Source: an uncultured Candidatus Actinomarina sp.
GTDB taxonomy: Bacteria; Actinomycetota; Acidimicrobiia; Actinomarinales; Actinomarinaceae
DNA: 63,382 bases
Assembly: GCA_902593475.1 (NCBI GenBank)
Contig: CACJIM010000006.1
Location: 1-63,382, forward strand
Direction: 5' to 3'
The first letter of the stretch is position 1, and the number at the start of each line of letters is the position of its first letter. Under the pieces are notes generated by a model. The model ran no database searches, was not told where the DNA came from, and saw nothing but the letters and a program-made list of their open reading frames with translations. Position numbers and translations under genes: made by a program. Shown piece after piece: positions 20,207 through 30,641 of this stretch.

Positions 20207-21604
20207 ATGGGAAAAACATTATTTGAAAAAATCTGGGATAGACACTTAGTTGCGTCTATAGATGAGAGTACAAATTTAGTATTTATAGATTTACATCTTG
20301 TACATGAAGTAACATCCCCTCAAGCGTTTGATAGCTTGAGGCTTGCTGGTAGAAAAGTTAAGCATCCTGAAATGACCCTTGCAACTGTCGACCATGGTGT
20401 CCCAACTTCAAATAGGCTACTGGGAATAAAAGACCCTTTATCTAAAATCCAGATTGAAGCTTTAGAAAATAATTGTGAGGAATTTGGAGTTACATTATTT
20501 GGTATTAATGATCCGCGTCAAGGAATCGTACATGTTATAGGACCAGAACAAGGAATAACCCAACCAGGAATGACAATTGTTTGTGGTGATAGCCATACAG
20601 CAACTCATGGAGCATTCGGTGCACTAGCTTTTGGCATAGGAACTTCAGAAGTAGAACATGTTTTAGCTACACAAACATTGGCAATGGAAAAACCCAAAAC
20701 AATGAAAGTTGAAGTAATTGGAGATGTATCTGAAGGCGTTGGACCAAAAGATATAATTCTAGGAATAATCAGAAAAATTGGAACTGGTGGTGGAGCCGGT
20801 CATGTTATTGAATATGTAGGTGATGTTATTCAAAATATGAGTATGGAAAACAGAATGACTATCTGCAATATGTCAATTGAAGGAGGAGCTAGAGCAGGAA
20901 TGATTGCTCCAGATGAGGTAACTTTCAATTATCTGAAAGAGAAAAATTATGCTCCTAAGGGTTCTGACTGGGATGATGCAATTGCTGAATGGGGAAATTT
21001 ATACTCTGATGAAGATGCTGAGTTTGATAAAGTTGTAACAATAAACGCTGATGAACTTGAACCATCTATATCATGGGGAACAAATCCTTCACAAGTAATT
21101 TTTATAAATGATACCATTCCTCATCCAGATGATTTCAATGAAGAATCTGAAAAAGAAGCGGCTTCAAGAGCTTTGGAATATATGGATTTAAAGCCTGGAG
21201 AAAAAATTAATGAAATCCAATTGGATAGAGTTTTTATTGGTAGCTGCACCAATGGAAGAATCGAAGATTTAAGAGAAGCTGCAGAAGTAGTCAAAGGGAA
21301 AAAAGTTTCGGAAACAATTGGCGCAATGATTGTTCCTGGGTCAACACTCGTTAAAAAACAAGCGGAAGAGGAAGGATTAGACAAAATATTCATTCAAGCT
21401 GGTTTTGACTGGAGAGAAGCAGGTTGCTCAATGTGTTTAGGAATGAATCCAGACATTTTAAGTCCCGGTGAAAGATGTGCCTCAACATCAAATAGAAACT
21501 ATGAAGGTAGACAGGGTGCTGGAGGTAGAACTCACTTAGTAAGTCCAAAAATGGCAGCTGCAGCAGCTCTATATGGAAAATTTGTTGATATTAGGAATCT
21601 GTAA
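20207..21604 (+). CDS. leuC: 3-isopropylmalate dehydratase large subunit
   Basis: [60 protein letters not shown]. Confidence 0.97.
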   Translation: MGKTLFEKIWDRHLVASIDESTNLVFIDLHLVHEVTSPQAFDSLRLAGRKVKHPEMTLATVDHGVPTSNRLLGIKDPLSKIQIEALENNCEEFGVTLFGINDPRQGIVHVIGPEQGITQPGMTIVCGDSHTATHGAFGALAFGIGTSEVEHVLATQTLAMEKPKTMKVEVIGDVSEGVGPKDIILGIIRKIGTGGGAGHVIEYVGDVIQNMSMENRMTICNMSIEGGARAGMIAPDEVTFNYLKEKNYAPKGSDWDDAIAEWGNLYSDEDAEFDKVVTINADELEPSISWGTNPSQVIFINDTIPHPDDFNEESEKEAASRALEYMDLKPGEKINEIQLDRVFIGSCTNGRIEDLREAAEVVKGKKVSETIGAMIVPGSTLVKKQAEEEGLDKIFIQAGFDWREAGCSMCLGMNPDILSPGERCASTSNRNYEGRQGAGGRTHLVSPKMAAAAALYGKFVDIRNL

Positions 21605-22192
21605 ATGAAGAAATTACGCACCATTGATTCCACGATGCTTCCACTTAATATGTCTAATGTTGACACCGATCAAATAATGCCCAAACAATTTCTTAAGCGT
21701 GTTGAGCGCTCAGGTTATGGTGAGTTCTTATTTTATGATTGGAAGAAAGAACCTGATTTTCCTCTAAACAATGAAGCATATCAAGGGTCAAAAGTTTTAG
21801 TTGCTGGAAATAATTTTGGAACTGGTTCTTCTAGAGAGCATGCACCTTGGGGCCTACAAGATTGGGGATTCGATGCGATAATTTCAACTAAATTTGCTGA
21901 TATCTTTAGATTAAATTCAATCAATATTGGTCTTGTACCTATAGAGACAAATCAAAAAAATATAGATGCACTATTTGCAAAAATTGAAGTTAATCCAAAA
22001 ACTAAAATCGAAATCTCTATAGAAAATAAAACAGTTCAATGTGAGGAAATAACATTTTCATTTGATTTAGATGATTTTTCTCAAAAACGAATTCTTGAAG
22101 GTTTAGACAAAATTGATATTACATTGGGCTACACAGATCAAATAGATAGCTTTAGTAAATCTAGAAAAAAATGGATGCCTAAACTAGTTTAG
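21605..22192 (+). CDS. leuD: 3-isopropylmalate dehydratase small subunit
   Basis: NVDTDQIMPKQFLKRV, NNFGTGSSREHAPWGLQDWGF. Confidence 0.97.
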   Translation: MKKLRTIDSTMLPLNMSNVDTDQIMPKQFLKRVERSGYGEFLFYDWKKEPDFPLNNEAYQGSKVLVAGNNFGTGSSREHAPWGLQDWGFDAIISTKFADIFRLNSINIGLVPIETNQKNIDALFAKIEVNPKTKIEISIENKTVQCEEITFSFDLDDFSQKRILEGLDKIDITLGYTDQIDSFSKSRKKWMPKLV

Positions 22193-23282
22193 ACAAAGTT
22201 AAACTTAAGCTGTCCGCGACCTCTTCTGATAACAAAAGTCCATTGTGTATTTGTAGTGATGGTCTTAAGCTTTCGTTATTTTTGTACTCATCAAACCAAT
22301 TTTCAACTAAAAGATAATCAACATATTTTTGTAAATTTGTAGATAACTCAATAGAAGAGGTTTTAGGAACTGCGCCTGGTAAGTTTGCAATTGCAGAAAC
22401 GATCACACCACTTCTTATTTCAAAAGGTTCACTATGAGTATTAGGCTTAACGCCTTCAACACAACCACCTTGATCAATAGCGACATCTACTATGACTGAA
22501 CCTTTTTCCATCGAACTTATATCATCTTCTGTAATTACAATTGGAGGCTTTCTTCCAGGTAACAAAACTGCACCAACAACTAAATCAGCAGACCTAATTG
22601 CGTTTGTAGCTGACGCACTTCCGCTGACTAAAGTGGTGATATTTTCTCCATACTGATTCTTTAACTCATTCAAAATATCTTCATTTATATCAATCGCAGT
22701 AACAGATGCACCAATCTGAATAGACTTATGAATTGAACTTCTACCAACTTCACCGCAACCAATAACAGTGACTTTTGAATTTTTTTCACCAGATAATGAT
22801 GAAAGAAGCAGTCCTTTTCCTTTTGAAGAGTATTCTAAAAATTGCATACCTTTCTGAATTGCTAAATTGCCAGCAATTTTTGACATAGGAATTAGCAGTG
22901 GATACTCTTTCCCGCTCATAATCATTTCAGTAGCAATCCCTGTTAATTTTTTTTCTAATAGTATTTTGGTAAGTGAAAGATTTGATGCAAGATGAAGATA
23001 ACCAAATAATACATGGTCAGAATTTAAGAGTTCAAACTCTTCAGATTGAGGTTCTTTGACTTTACAAATTATTTGTGCGGTTCCATAAAGTTCTTCTGCT
23101 GAAGACACAATTTTTGCTCCAGCTTGTTTATAATCTTCATCAGTAAAACCAGAGCCAACTCCGGCCTGGGTTTCAACAAAAATATCTGCTAAACCCGTAA
23201 ATTGAGTTATGTGTTCAGGAATTAAAGCAACTCTGCCTTCGTCCTGTTTAACTTCTTTTGGTATACCTAGCTTTTTAATCAT
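22179..23282 (-). CDS. ald: Alanine dehydrogenase
   Basis: MIKKLGIPKEVKQDEGRVALIPEH; I prefer the ATG at 23282 (ATGATTAA overlap with the upstream stop) to the track's longer start at 23315. Confidence 0.93.
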   Translation of the reverse strand: MIKKLGIPKEVKQDEGRVALIPEHITQFTGLADIFVETQAGVGSGFTDEDYKQAGAKIVSSAEELYGTAQIICKVKEPQSEEFELLNSDHVLFGYLHLASNLSLTKILLEKKLTGIATEMIMSGKEYPLLIPMSKIAGNLAIQKGMQFLEYSSKGKGLLLSSLSGEKNSKVTVIGCGEVGRSSIHKSIQIGASVTAIDINEDILNELKNQYGENITTLVSGSASATNAIRSADLVVGAVLLPGRKPPIVITEDDISSMEKGSVIVDVAIDQGGCVEGVKPNTHSEPFEIRSGVIVSAIANLPGAVPKTSSIELSTNLQKYVDYLLVENWFDEYKNNESLRPSLQIHNGLLLSEEVADSLSLTLSKLV

Positions 23283-24390
23283 TTGATGGAACTGTTTCTT
23301 GCAGGTGCTTATCAAGATACTTCATAAAAGGTGTACCACCCGTTCCAACAATGTTTGAGTTTGAATTATTTGTTAGAGACTGTTCAAAAATATATACTCT
23401 CGCATATTCCAAATGCTTATCTCTAAAAGTATGGACTTCATTTATTATTTCATTAATGATCATCCTGGATTTTTCATCTATGCTTAGATTTTTTCTTTTA
23501 TTTTCTGACCATTCATCTAGACCATTAAGTAATTCTCTATGTTCTTTAGGCATATACAATCTCATCTCATCCAAGTACTCTCTTAGTGGATCATTGGAAT
23601 GCGTGACGCCAAGAAGAGCATCAAGTGCTGGAACAATTGAACTTTGTGCTCCTGTTTCACCTCTGAAAAGTTGAGGTTCTTCATTGTAATCTTCAACACC
23701 CTCATAAATTACACCCTCTGGTGTAGCAGGGTTATTTTTCCAACCAAAGATGTATGGTCTCACCCGATTGTAATAAATAAATGGGTCACATTTTTCAGGC
23801 ATTCGATTCATAATTGAGTTGATTTTTTTAATACTCTCTAAAGATTTTTCTAATAATGATTTGTCCAAGTTTTCATCAAGAAAATATGATTTTAAATTTG
23901 AAAGTATAGCTTTTGCTTCATACTCAATAGCAACATGAATCATAATAAACCAATCTTCATCTACTCCTCCCAAGAAATTTTGCATGATTACTATATTCTC
24001 TAGATCAAAAGGCTTTGTATCATCAAGCATTTTCCAATTATTTAAGGCGTATGATGCATAGGAAAGAATTGGTGGTCTTTCTAATTTTTCAGATATAGCA
24101 AACCATGTTGTAGCAAGCTCTTTAGGGATTATATTTTCAACATGTTTTTTTCCCCACATATATGCGTGACCTACATAGGAATACAGTAGCATCGCTCTTT
24201 CCAATTCACTGTTACTTAGATTGCTGATATCTTTTTCTTGCGCTAATTGTTGTACTCTTTCGACAATTTGTTCATTCGCAAGTACTTTTGGAAGTTCGCT
24301 TGCAAGGTTTTCAATATCATCAAAGCTTGCTGGTAGCTTTTCACATATTTGGTTTGGTATAAAACCACTATCTAATATTTCTTGATGCAT
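23275..24390 (-). CDS. Indoleamine 2,3-dioxygenase-family heme dioxygenase
   Basis: FRGETGAQSSIVPALDALLGV, EMRLYMPKEHRELL (proximal His motif), GTGGTPFMKYL. Confidence 0.88.
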   Translation of the reverse strand: MHQEILDSGFIPNQICEKLPASFDDIENLASELPKVLANEQIVERVQQLAQEKDISNLSNSELERAMLLYSYVGHAYMWGKKHVENIIPKELATTWFAISEKLERPPILSYASYALNNWKMLDDTKPFDLENIVIMQNFLGGVDEDWFIMIHVAIEYEAKAILSNLKSYFLDENLDKSLLEKSLESIKKINSIMNRMPEKCDPFIYYNRVRPYIFGWKNNPATPEGVIYEGVEDYNEEPQLFRGETGAQSSIVPALDALLGVTHSNDPLREYLDEMRLYMPKEHRELLNGLDEWSENKRKNLSIDEKSRMIINEIINEVHTFRDKHLEYARVYIFEQSLTNNSNSNIVGTGGTPFMKYLDKHLQETVPSND

Positions 24391-24447
24391 TTTCCCCCTT
24401 CAAGATCCGCAGAATTATAGCTTCTACATTACAATGGTAAACTATTC

Positions 24448-25950
24448 TTGGTTAAGATGGGAAGTAAATTTTTTGTAATACTTGGAAGTCAGCTATTTAA
24501 TCCAAAAATTCTAAAAAAAAATGGCTGTAGTGAAGTGTTTATGGCTGAAGACTTTGGTCTTTGTACATATTTTAAACATCATAAACTAAAGCTCTATTTG
24601 TTTCTTGCTGGTATGCGTGAATATAGAGATGAACTGGAAAATGAATCTATATCTGTAAATTACTTTGAACTTTCAAGTCGTAAAAAAGAAGAAAGTTATG
24701 TCGACTCTCTTATTAAATTCCTAAAAAAGAAAAATTTATCTGAAATCAATATATTTGAAATAGAAGATAAAGCTTTTGAAGAAGAGTTTCTTAAAGCATT
24801 AAAAGCTGCCAATGTAACAGTAAATATTTTCCAATCACCAATGTTTATATTTGAAAGAAATGAATTTGTTTCTATGGCAAAAGGAAAGAAAGTTTATAGA
24901 ATGTCTTCCTTTTATCAAAAAGCTAGGAAAAATTTAGATATTTTAATGGATGAAAATGGAAAGCCAGTCGGTGGAAAGTGGTCATTTGACGAAGATAATA
25001 GAAAAAAAATACCAAAAAATGTAGAACCACCTGAAATGATTGTTTTTAAAAAATCAAAATATGATGAAGAAATTAAAAAACTTATTATTAACAATTTTGA
25101 TGATCATCCAGGTGATTTAGAAAATACTTGGTTTCCTGTAAACAGGGCTGGAGCCGAAAAACAGCTTGATAATTTTCTTAAAGTTCGTTTTGAAAACTTT
25201 GGAATTTACGAAGACGCAATGCTGGAAGAGAAGAATTTTCTTTTTCACAGCTGCATAAGCCCTTTTTTAAATATAGGTCTTTTAACGCCTGATATGGTTA
25301 TAAAAAAAACCTTACAGTATGCTGAAAAAAATAATGTGCCTATGAACTCAGTAGAGGGGTTTGTTAGGCAAATAATTGGTTGGAGAGAATTTATTAGGGG
25401 AATCTATCATGAAGAAGGTGCTTTACAATCAAAAAGTAATTACTGGAAGCATTCAAAAAAACTAACTTCATCATGGTACGACGGAACAACTGGCATTGAT
25501 CCGCTTGATGACTGTATAAAAACTACCCTCAAAGATGGTTACATACACCACATTCCACGGTTAATGGTTATAAGTAATATTATGAATTTATGTGGAGTAG
25601 ATCCTAAAGAAATCTATAAATGGTTTATGGAAATGTATATAGACTCTTCAGATTGGGTTATGGTTCCGAATGTTTTCGGGATGGCTACATATGCTGATGG
25701 AGGAATGATGTCTACAAAACCATATACATGTGGTTCAAACTATATTCTGAAAATGAGTAACTACAAAAAAGGTGATTGGTGTGACACTCTTGATGGTTTG
25801 TATTGGAAATTTACAGAAAAGAATAGAAAGTTTTATGAAAATAATCCAAGACTTGCGCTGCTAACAAGATCGCTTGATCGTCTTAATCCAGAAAGAAAAA
25901 ATCACATTTTTAAAAAAGCTGAAGATTTTATAAAGCAAAATACTATCTAA
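24448..25950 (+). CDS. Cryptochrome/photolyase-related protein of the FeS-BCP (PhrB-like) group
   Basis: GWREFIRGIYH, MYIDSSDWVMVPNVFGMATYADGGMMSTKPYTCGSNYILKMSNYKKGDWCDTLDGLYWKF. Confidence 0.88.
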   Translation: MVKMGSKFFVILGSQLFNPKILKKNGCSEVFMAEDFGLCTYFKHHKLKLYLFLAGMREYRDELENESISVNYFELSSRKKEESYVDSLIKFLKKKNLSEINIFEIEDKAFEEEFLKALKAANVTVNIFQSPMFIFERNEFVSMAKGKKVYRMSSFYQKARKNLDILMDENGKPVGGKWSFDEDNRKKIPKNVEPPEMIVFKKSKYDEEIKKLIINNFDDHPGDLENTWFPVNRAGAEKQLDNFLKVRFENFGIYEDAMLEEKNFLFHSCISPFLNIGLLTPDMVIKKTLQYAEKNNVPMNSVEGFVRQIIGWREFIRGIYHEEGALQSKSNYWKHSKKLTSSWYDGTTGIDPLDDCIKTTLKDGYIHHIPRLMVISNIMNLCGVDPKEIYKWFMEMYIDSSDWVMVPNVFGMATYADGGMMSTKPYTCGSNYILKMSNYKKGDWCDTLDGLYWKFTEKNRKFYENNPRLALLTRSLDRLNPERKNHIFKKAEDFIKQNTI

Positions 25951-25958
25951 ATATTTTT

Positions 25959-26735
25959 TTATTTATTTAAATAATTACGAAATAAAATTGGTTCATCGGT
26001 AATGACACCATCGCATCCAATTTCTAAACAAGTCTTAAAATTTTCTATTGAATTTACAGTCCATACATGTAGTTGAAGATTATTTAATTTACAAAAATCC
26101 ACTAGTTTTTTTGAATAAACTTGTATCCCCCTCCACTTAAATGGGGCTTGGAGAGCTTGAACCTTAAAATTTCTTTTTTGTAAAGGTAAAAATCGTGCAA
26201 TAGCATTTTCTCGAAAAGTCCCAGAGGTTATTATTTCTCCCTTACTTACATTTAAAAACTCGTCTAATCTTTTCGGGCTAAATGAAGAAACTAATACTCT
26301 TTCTTTTGCATTTAGTGAGTTTATTATTTCTACAACCTTTTTTGCCATTCCCGTTTGCTTTAGATCAAGATTAAATTTTAACTTTTCACTCATTTTTAAG
26401 GCATCAACTAACCTAACAAAATTAGTTGTTTTATCTTTTTGTTGACTTTTTTCATAAAACTTATAACCAGCATTAATTTTAGAAATTTCACTCCAATTAA
26501 AGTCTTGTACTTTTCCAGATACATTTGTCGTTCTGTCAAAAGTTTCATCATGATGAAGAAATATTTCACCATCTTTAGACATACGTAAGTCAGTTTCAAA
26601 ATGCGAAAATCCTTCTTTAATTGCTAGCTCAAGACCATGAAGTGTATTCTCAGGTACTATATTTGACCCTCCGCGATGAGGAATAATCAGTGGTTTATCA
26701 CCATCAAAATATGATTTATTATCCAGAAACTCCAC
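25959..26735 (-). CDS. Glycerophosphodiester phosphodiesterase
   Basis: LIIPHRGGSNIVPENTLHGLELAIKEGFSHFETDLRMSKDGEIFLHHDETFDRTTN. Confidence 0.93.
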   Translation of the reverse strand: MEFLDNKSYFDGDKPLIIPHRGGSNIVPENTLHGLELAIKEGFSHFETDLRMSKDGEIFLHHDETFDRTTNVSGKVQDFNWSEISKINAGYKFYEKSQQKDKTTNFVRLVDALKMSEKLKFNLDLKQTGMAKKVVEIINSLNAKERVLVSSFSPKRLDEFLNVSKGEIITSGTFRENAIARFLPLQKRNFKVQALQAPFKWRGIQVYSKKLVDFCKLNNLQLHVWTVNSIENFKTCLEIGCDGVITDEPILFRNYLNK

Positions 26736-28044
26736 CTGTAAAATTAAAGTTTTTTAAATGTATGGCTGGTACTTTTAACATGCCTTCTCCAAATTCTGAA
26801 TCTGCATATCTAGACCTATCCCCAATAGATAAAACATTTCCAGGTGCAAGTGAAGCCATAAAGCTTTGTGTAAATCTTAATCTACCAATAGGTTTAACTA
26901 TCTTTCCATTTTCAATCAAAAAAGATCCATTTCTATTTAACCCAGTTACAACTTGGGTGATTGGATCTAAAACCCTGCAGTACCAAAACTCATTTATGTA
27001 AATACCCTTTTTAACACTTTTTATCATTTCTTCTTGTGAAACATTACCCTCCGAAAGTTTAATATTTGTACCTATTCCGCCAAAATTTTCTCCCCAACCA
27101 AACAATTCATGAAAAGTATTTTCAGCACTTAATTCCTTGGCAGTTCGCCTAGTATGAAAATAAGATTTTGAAACTCCATCTTTAACAACTTCTAAGTTTT
27201 TTTTCTTTGATCCGGACGCATCAATCTTAAACCCAATTGATTCATTATCTTCAGGAGTGTCAAAAATGTTTATTTGGCTATCAAACTGGTTTTCATCAAT
27301 GTTTATTGGACTCATACCATCAATTTTGCTTTTTGCATTAAAACCATAAACTCCAAGAAAAACCAATATAGTGCTAACTGCTTCGTGACCAAGAATTACT
27401 TCATAGTTTCCCGGCTCTATGTCTTCTGGGTTCTCACTGTCTTTTGCTAGTTTTGCTGCTTCACTACCAGCACGTTCAGCTTCTATGTCTGACAATGTTA
27501 TTCCTCCCCTGTGAGAAGACCCTGCTGATGATTCTGTTCTAAATATTCCATCAATGAATGCGCTGCTAGATGAATCAGAAGAATTTAACCCATTAGTGTT
27601 CCATACAAAGTAATTATTTATATAGCTAGAACAGTATCCTGCTGCGTTCATTTGTTTTCCCGCAGAAACAAATTCTAGAACCTTACTAGCCCTCTCCTCA
27701 GGTGATGATTCAACCAGCTTGGATAGACCATTATAGGATTGGGAGGCTTCAGGAAGGCCAGCCCAACCTTTGTCTATTGGACTTTTATTTAAAGAGTCCA
27801 TAGCTTTAGAAACAAATTCTTTTGGATTTTTTAATGCTGTTAAGTTAGTTGACATAGTTACAGTTTTAGAATCATTGTGTAATGTCAAAAATACGTCGGC
27901 AGATTCTTCATCCACATTTTGATGAATTTGAGAATTAGCAAACCTTGTTAATGCACTTTTTGAGTGCATCATTTTTAATTCACATTCTGTATCAGAAGGA
28001 ATATTTTTTTCAATATCTTGAAGTAGGTCTTCCCAAATTTTCAT
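26719..28044 (-). CDS. TldE/PmbA-like metalloprotease-family protein
   Basis: Paired with TldD; TldD/E-type C-terminal fold sequence RTAKELSAENTFHELFGWGENFGG...NRNGSFLIENGKIV. Confidence 0.82.
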   Translation of the reverse strand: MKIWEDLLQDIEKNIPSDTECELKMMHSKSALTRFANSQIHQNVDEESADVFLTLHNDSKTVTMSTNLTALKNPKEFVSKAMDSLNKSPIDKGWAGLPEASQSYNGLSKLVESSPEERASKVLEFVSAGKQMNAAGYCSSYINNYFVWNTNGLNSSDSSSSAFIDGIFRTESSAGSSHRGGITLSDIEAERAGSEAAKLAKDSENPEDIEPGNYEVILGHEAVSTILVFLGVYGFNAKSKIDGMSPINIDENQFDSQINIFDTPEDNESIGFKIDASGSKKKNLEVVKDGVSKSYFHTRRTAKELSAENTFHELFGWGENFGGIGTNIKLSEGNVSQEEMIKSVKKGIYINEFWYCRVLDPITQVVTGLNRNGSFLIENGKIVKPIGRLRFTQSFMASLAPGNVLSIGDRSRYADSEFGEGMLKVPAIHLKNFNFTGGVSG

Positions 28045-29477
28045 CCACGAACTCCAATACGCGTATTTTTAAATCTTGCTGGAGAAGCTGGGTGTCCAGT
28101 GTGTCCAATTTGGCTTGGTTGCCCTTTGCCACAGTTTGGAGTTCCCCAAAATACCCACTCTTCCTCACCTGACAACATATCCATATTTCCCCAAAACTCA
28201 GGTGTAATTCCCGTATAGGTCGGGTTCTTTACCATATCAATTATTTTTCCATTTTTAACTAACCAACCAACTTCACATCCAAATTGAAAATTTAGTCTTA
28301 AGTCATCTATGGACCAAGAACGGTTAGTTTCCATATAGATTCCCTCATCTGTAGCTTCTATAATTTCATCTAACGATGAGTCACCTGGAAGCAAGCCAAC
28401 ATTAGTCATCCTTACCATGGGCAATCTTCCAAAACCATCTGCACGAACCATACCGCCCGGTGGTACTCCTGCAACAGCAGCACTATCTCTACCTGACAAA
28501 ACTCCGGTCCAAATTCCTTCTTTTACAATATCAACTCTTTGGGCAGGAGTTCCTTCGTCATCGTATTTAAATGTTGCAAGTGCTCCAGGTAGTGTGGCGT
28601 CAGCAACTATATTCATTAATTCTGAACCATATTTGTGCTTATTTAATTTTTTTAGATCTAAATGAGAGGTTCCAGCATAAGCTGCTTCCCAACCTAAAAT
28701 TCTGTCAAGCTCAATAGCATGCCCTACAGATTCATGAATTTGTAAAGCAAGCTGGCTACCCTCAAGGATTAAGTCCATCGTTCCTTGGGGACATTGAGGA
28801 GCTACCAAAAGCCTTTGGGATTCCTCAGCTAATCTATCTAAATGACTTTCGAATTCAAAACTTTTTATTACTTCCCAGCCACCAGTTCTATATTCACCAA
28901 AAGATTGCGGGTATGACCTTATTTGGGTTTCTCCATCGCCTACTGATAATGAAGATATTCCTCCTCCGGATTCAATAATATTTTGATATATTTTGTGCCC
29001 CTGACTTGAAGCAAACCACTTTTCTGTATCCCAAAAATCTAATCTTCCAAAAGCTCTTGAACTACCGAGTTTTTTCATCTTTTCAGTAGATGAGATTAAA
29101 AGATCGATTTGTTCAGAACTCGAGACTGAAAAAGGATTTTCTTCGTGTGGAGTCGTATAAGTATCTTCAACTACAGGTACATCAGCAAATGGTAATTCTT
29201 CTCCAGGTACCATTGCAGATGCTTTAGCTATTTCAAAAGATTTTTTTCCTGCTTGTTTTAAAGACTCGCTAGATAAATCATATGTGGAATAAAAACCCCA
29301 AGAAGAACCTACTAATGCTCTAATTCCAATCCCAATTTTTTCATTCTCATTAAAATTTTCGATTTCTCCATTTTTTGCTGCAATACTTCTTGATTTAGAA
29401 ATTAAAACTCTTGCATCAGAATATTTTGCTCCGCTATCTATTGCTGAGTCAATGGCAATTTCCAAATGTTCGAACAT
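28041..29477 (-). CDS. tldD: TldD-like zinc metalloprotease
   Basis: HESVGHAIELDRILGWEAAYAGTSHLD (HExxxH-type motif). Confidence 0.9.
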   Translation of the reverse strand: MFEHLEIAIDSAIDSGAKYSDARVLISKSRSIAAKNGEIENFNENEKIGIGIRALVGSSWGFYSTYDLSSESLKQAGKKSFEIAKASAMVPGEELPFADVPVVEDTYTTPHEENPFSVSSSEQIDLLISSTEKMKKLGSSRAFGRLDFWDTEKWFASSQGHKIYQNIIESGGGISSLSVGDGETQIRSYPQSFGEYRTGGWEVIKSFEFESHLDRLAEESQRLLVAPQCPQGTMDLILEGSQLALQIHESVGHAIELDRILGWEAAYAGTSHLDLKKLNKHKYGSELMNIVADATLPGALATFKYDDEGTPAQRVDIVKEGIWTGVLSGRDSAAVAGVPPGGMVRADGFGRLPMVRMTNVGLLPGDSSLDEIIEATDEGIYMETNRSWSIDDLRLNFQFGCEVGWLVKNGKIIDMVKNPTYTGITPEFWGNMDMLSGEEEWVFWGTPNCGKGQPSQIGHTGHPASPARFKNTRIGVRG

Positions 29478-29522
29478 GTAATATAGATTACCAATTTAAA
29501 GAGTAAAGATAAAATTAAAAAA

Positions 29523-30578
29523 TTAGACTAGGTCTTGTTCTCTAATCCCAAAAGATGGATGACGAAGTCTGCAGAGAGCGAGTTTTTCTAATTGTCTGAT
29601 TCTTTCTCGGGTCAAGTCAAACTCTTCACCAATTTCTTCAAGTGTTCTCGGGACGCCATCGTAAAAACCATATCTTAAAGCTAAGATTCTTCCTTCTCTT
29701 TCAGGAAGTCTGCTAATACTATCCCTGAGGCTCTCAGCTACATCTAAATCTTGAACAATTAATGAAGGATCGCTTGCATCTTCATCTTGGATAAAATCAC
29801 CAAGTTGTGCTCCATCTTCACCGACAGGTTGTTCTAGAGAAACTGTATCAGCAACACTTAAAGCTAGTTCTACCTTATCAACCCCTACACCTGCTTCTTT
29901 AGCAATCTCTTGTGGTTTTGGATCTCTACCTAGTTCAGCTTTAAGTTGAGCTTGTGCTGCACGGACTGCAGCCATAGTATCGTGTAAGTGTACAGGAATT
30001 CTTACTGTTCTTGACTTGTCAGCAATAGCTCTTGTAATAGCTTGTCTAATCCACCAAGTTGCATAAGTTGAAAATTTGAATCCCTTACGCCAATCGAACT
30101 TTTCAACGGCACGTATTAAACCAAGGTTTCCTTCTTGGATTAAATCTAGAAAATCTATACCTGAGGTGTTTGCATATCTTCTTGCATTAGCAACAACTAA
30201 TCTTAGGTTTGCAGTAAGGAAAGCGTCTTTGGCCTCGGCGCCTTTTTTTCTATCTCTTTTTAAACGGATTTCACCTTTTTTATCTTTAAACTGTTTCTTT
30301 TGTAACTTAACTGCAGCCTTTTCACCAGATTCAATTTTCTGGGCTAATTCAACTTCCTGTTCTGCAGTTAGCAGGTCGAAGTTTCCAATTGCAGTCAAAT
30401 ACTGGCTAACTAGGTCTGTAGTAAGTTTTCCTTTATCGTCAGCTAATTTTTTTGTTAAAGATTTTGCTTTTTCACGAGCAGCTTTCTCCTGTTCAGGAGT
30501 TAAAGTAGTATCTTCATTAGAAAAATCAGCTTCTTTGGCCTCTGGTTTTGGCTTTGAAGGTATTGTTTTAGTCACCAT
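29523..30578 (-). CDS. rpoD: RNA polymerase sigma factor, RpoD/SigA type
   Basis: [73 protein letters not shown]. Confidence 0.96.
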   Translation of the reverse strand: MVTKTIPSKPKPEAKEADFSNEDTTLTPEQEKAAREKAKSLTKKLADDKGKLTTDLVSQYLTAIGNFDLLTAEQEVELAQKIESGEKAAVKLQKKQFKDKKGEIRLKRDRKKGAEAKDAFLTANLRLVVANARRYANTSGIDFLDLIQEGNLGLIRAVEKFDWRKGFKFSTYATWWIRQAITRAIADKSRTVRIPVHLHDTMAAVRAAQAQLKAELGRDPKPQEIAKEAGVGVDKVELALSVADTVSLEQPVGEDGAQLGDFIQDEDASDPSLIVQDLDVAESLRDSISRLPEREGRILALRYGFYDGVPRTLEEIGEEFDLTRERIRQLEKLALCRLRHPSFGIREQDLV

Positions 30579-30641
30579 TAGTATTTTGACCTTTATGCTT
30601 GCTATTCAGTTACAAAGGTGAATAATATACCGGCAATTAAT

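Noticed and set aside
26719-29477. TldD/TldE pair as a possible peptide (microcin-like) maturation cluster
   Set aside because: No precursor peptide or modification enzymes nearby; TldD/E are widespread housekeeping proteases.
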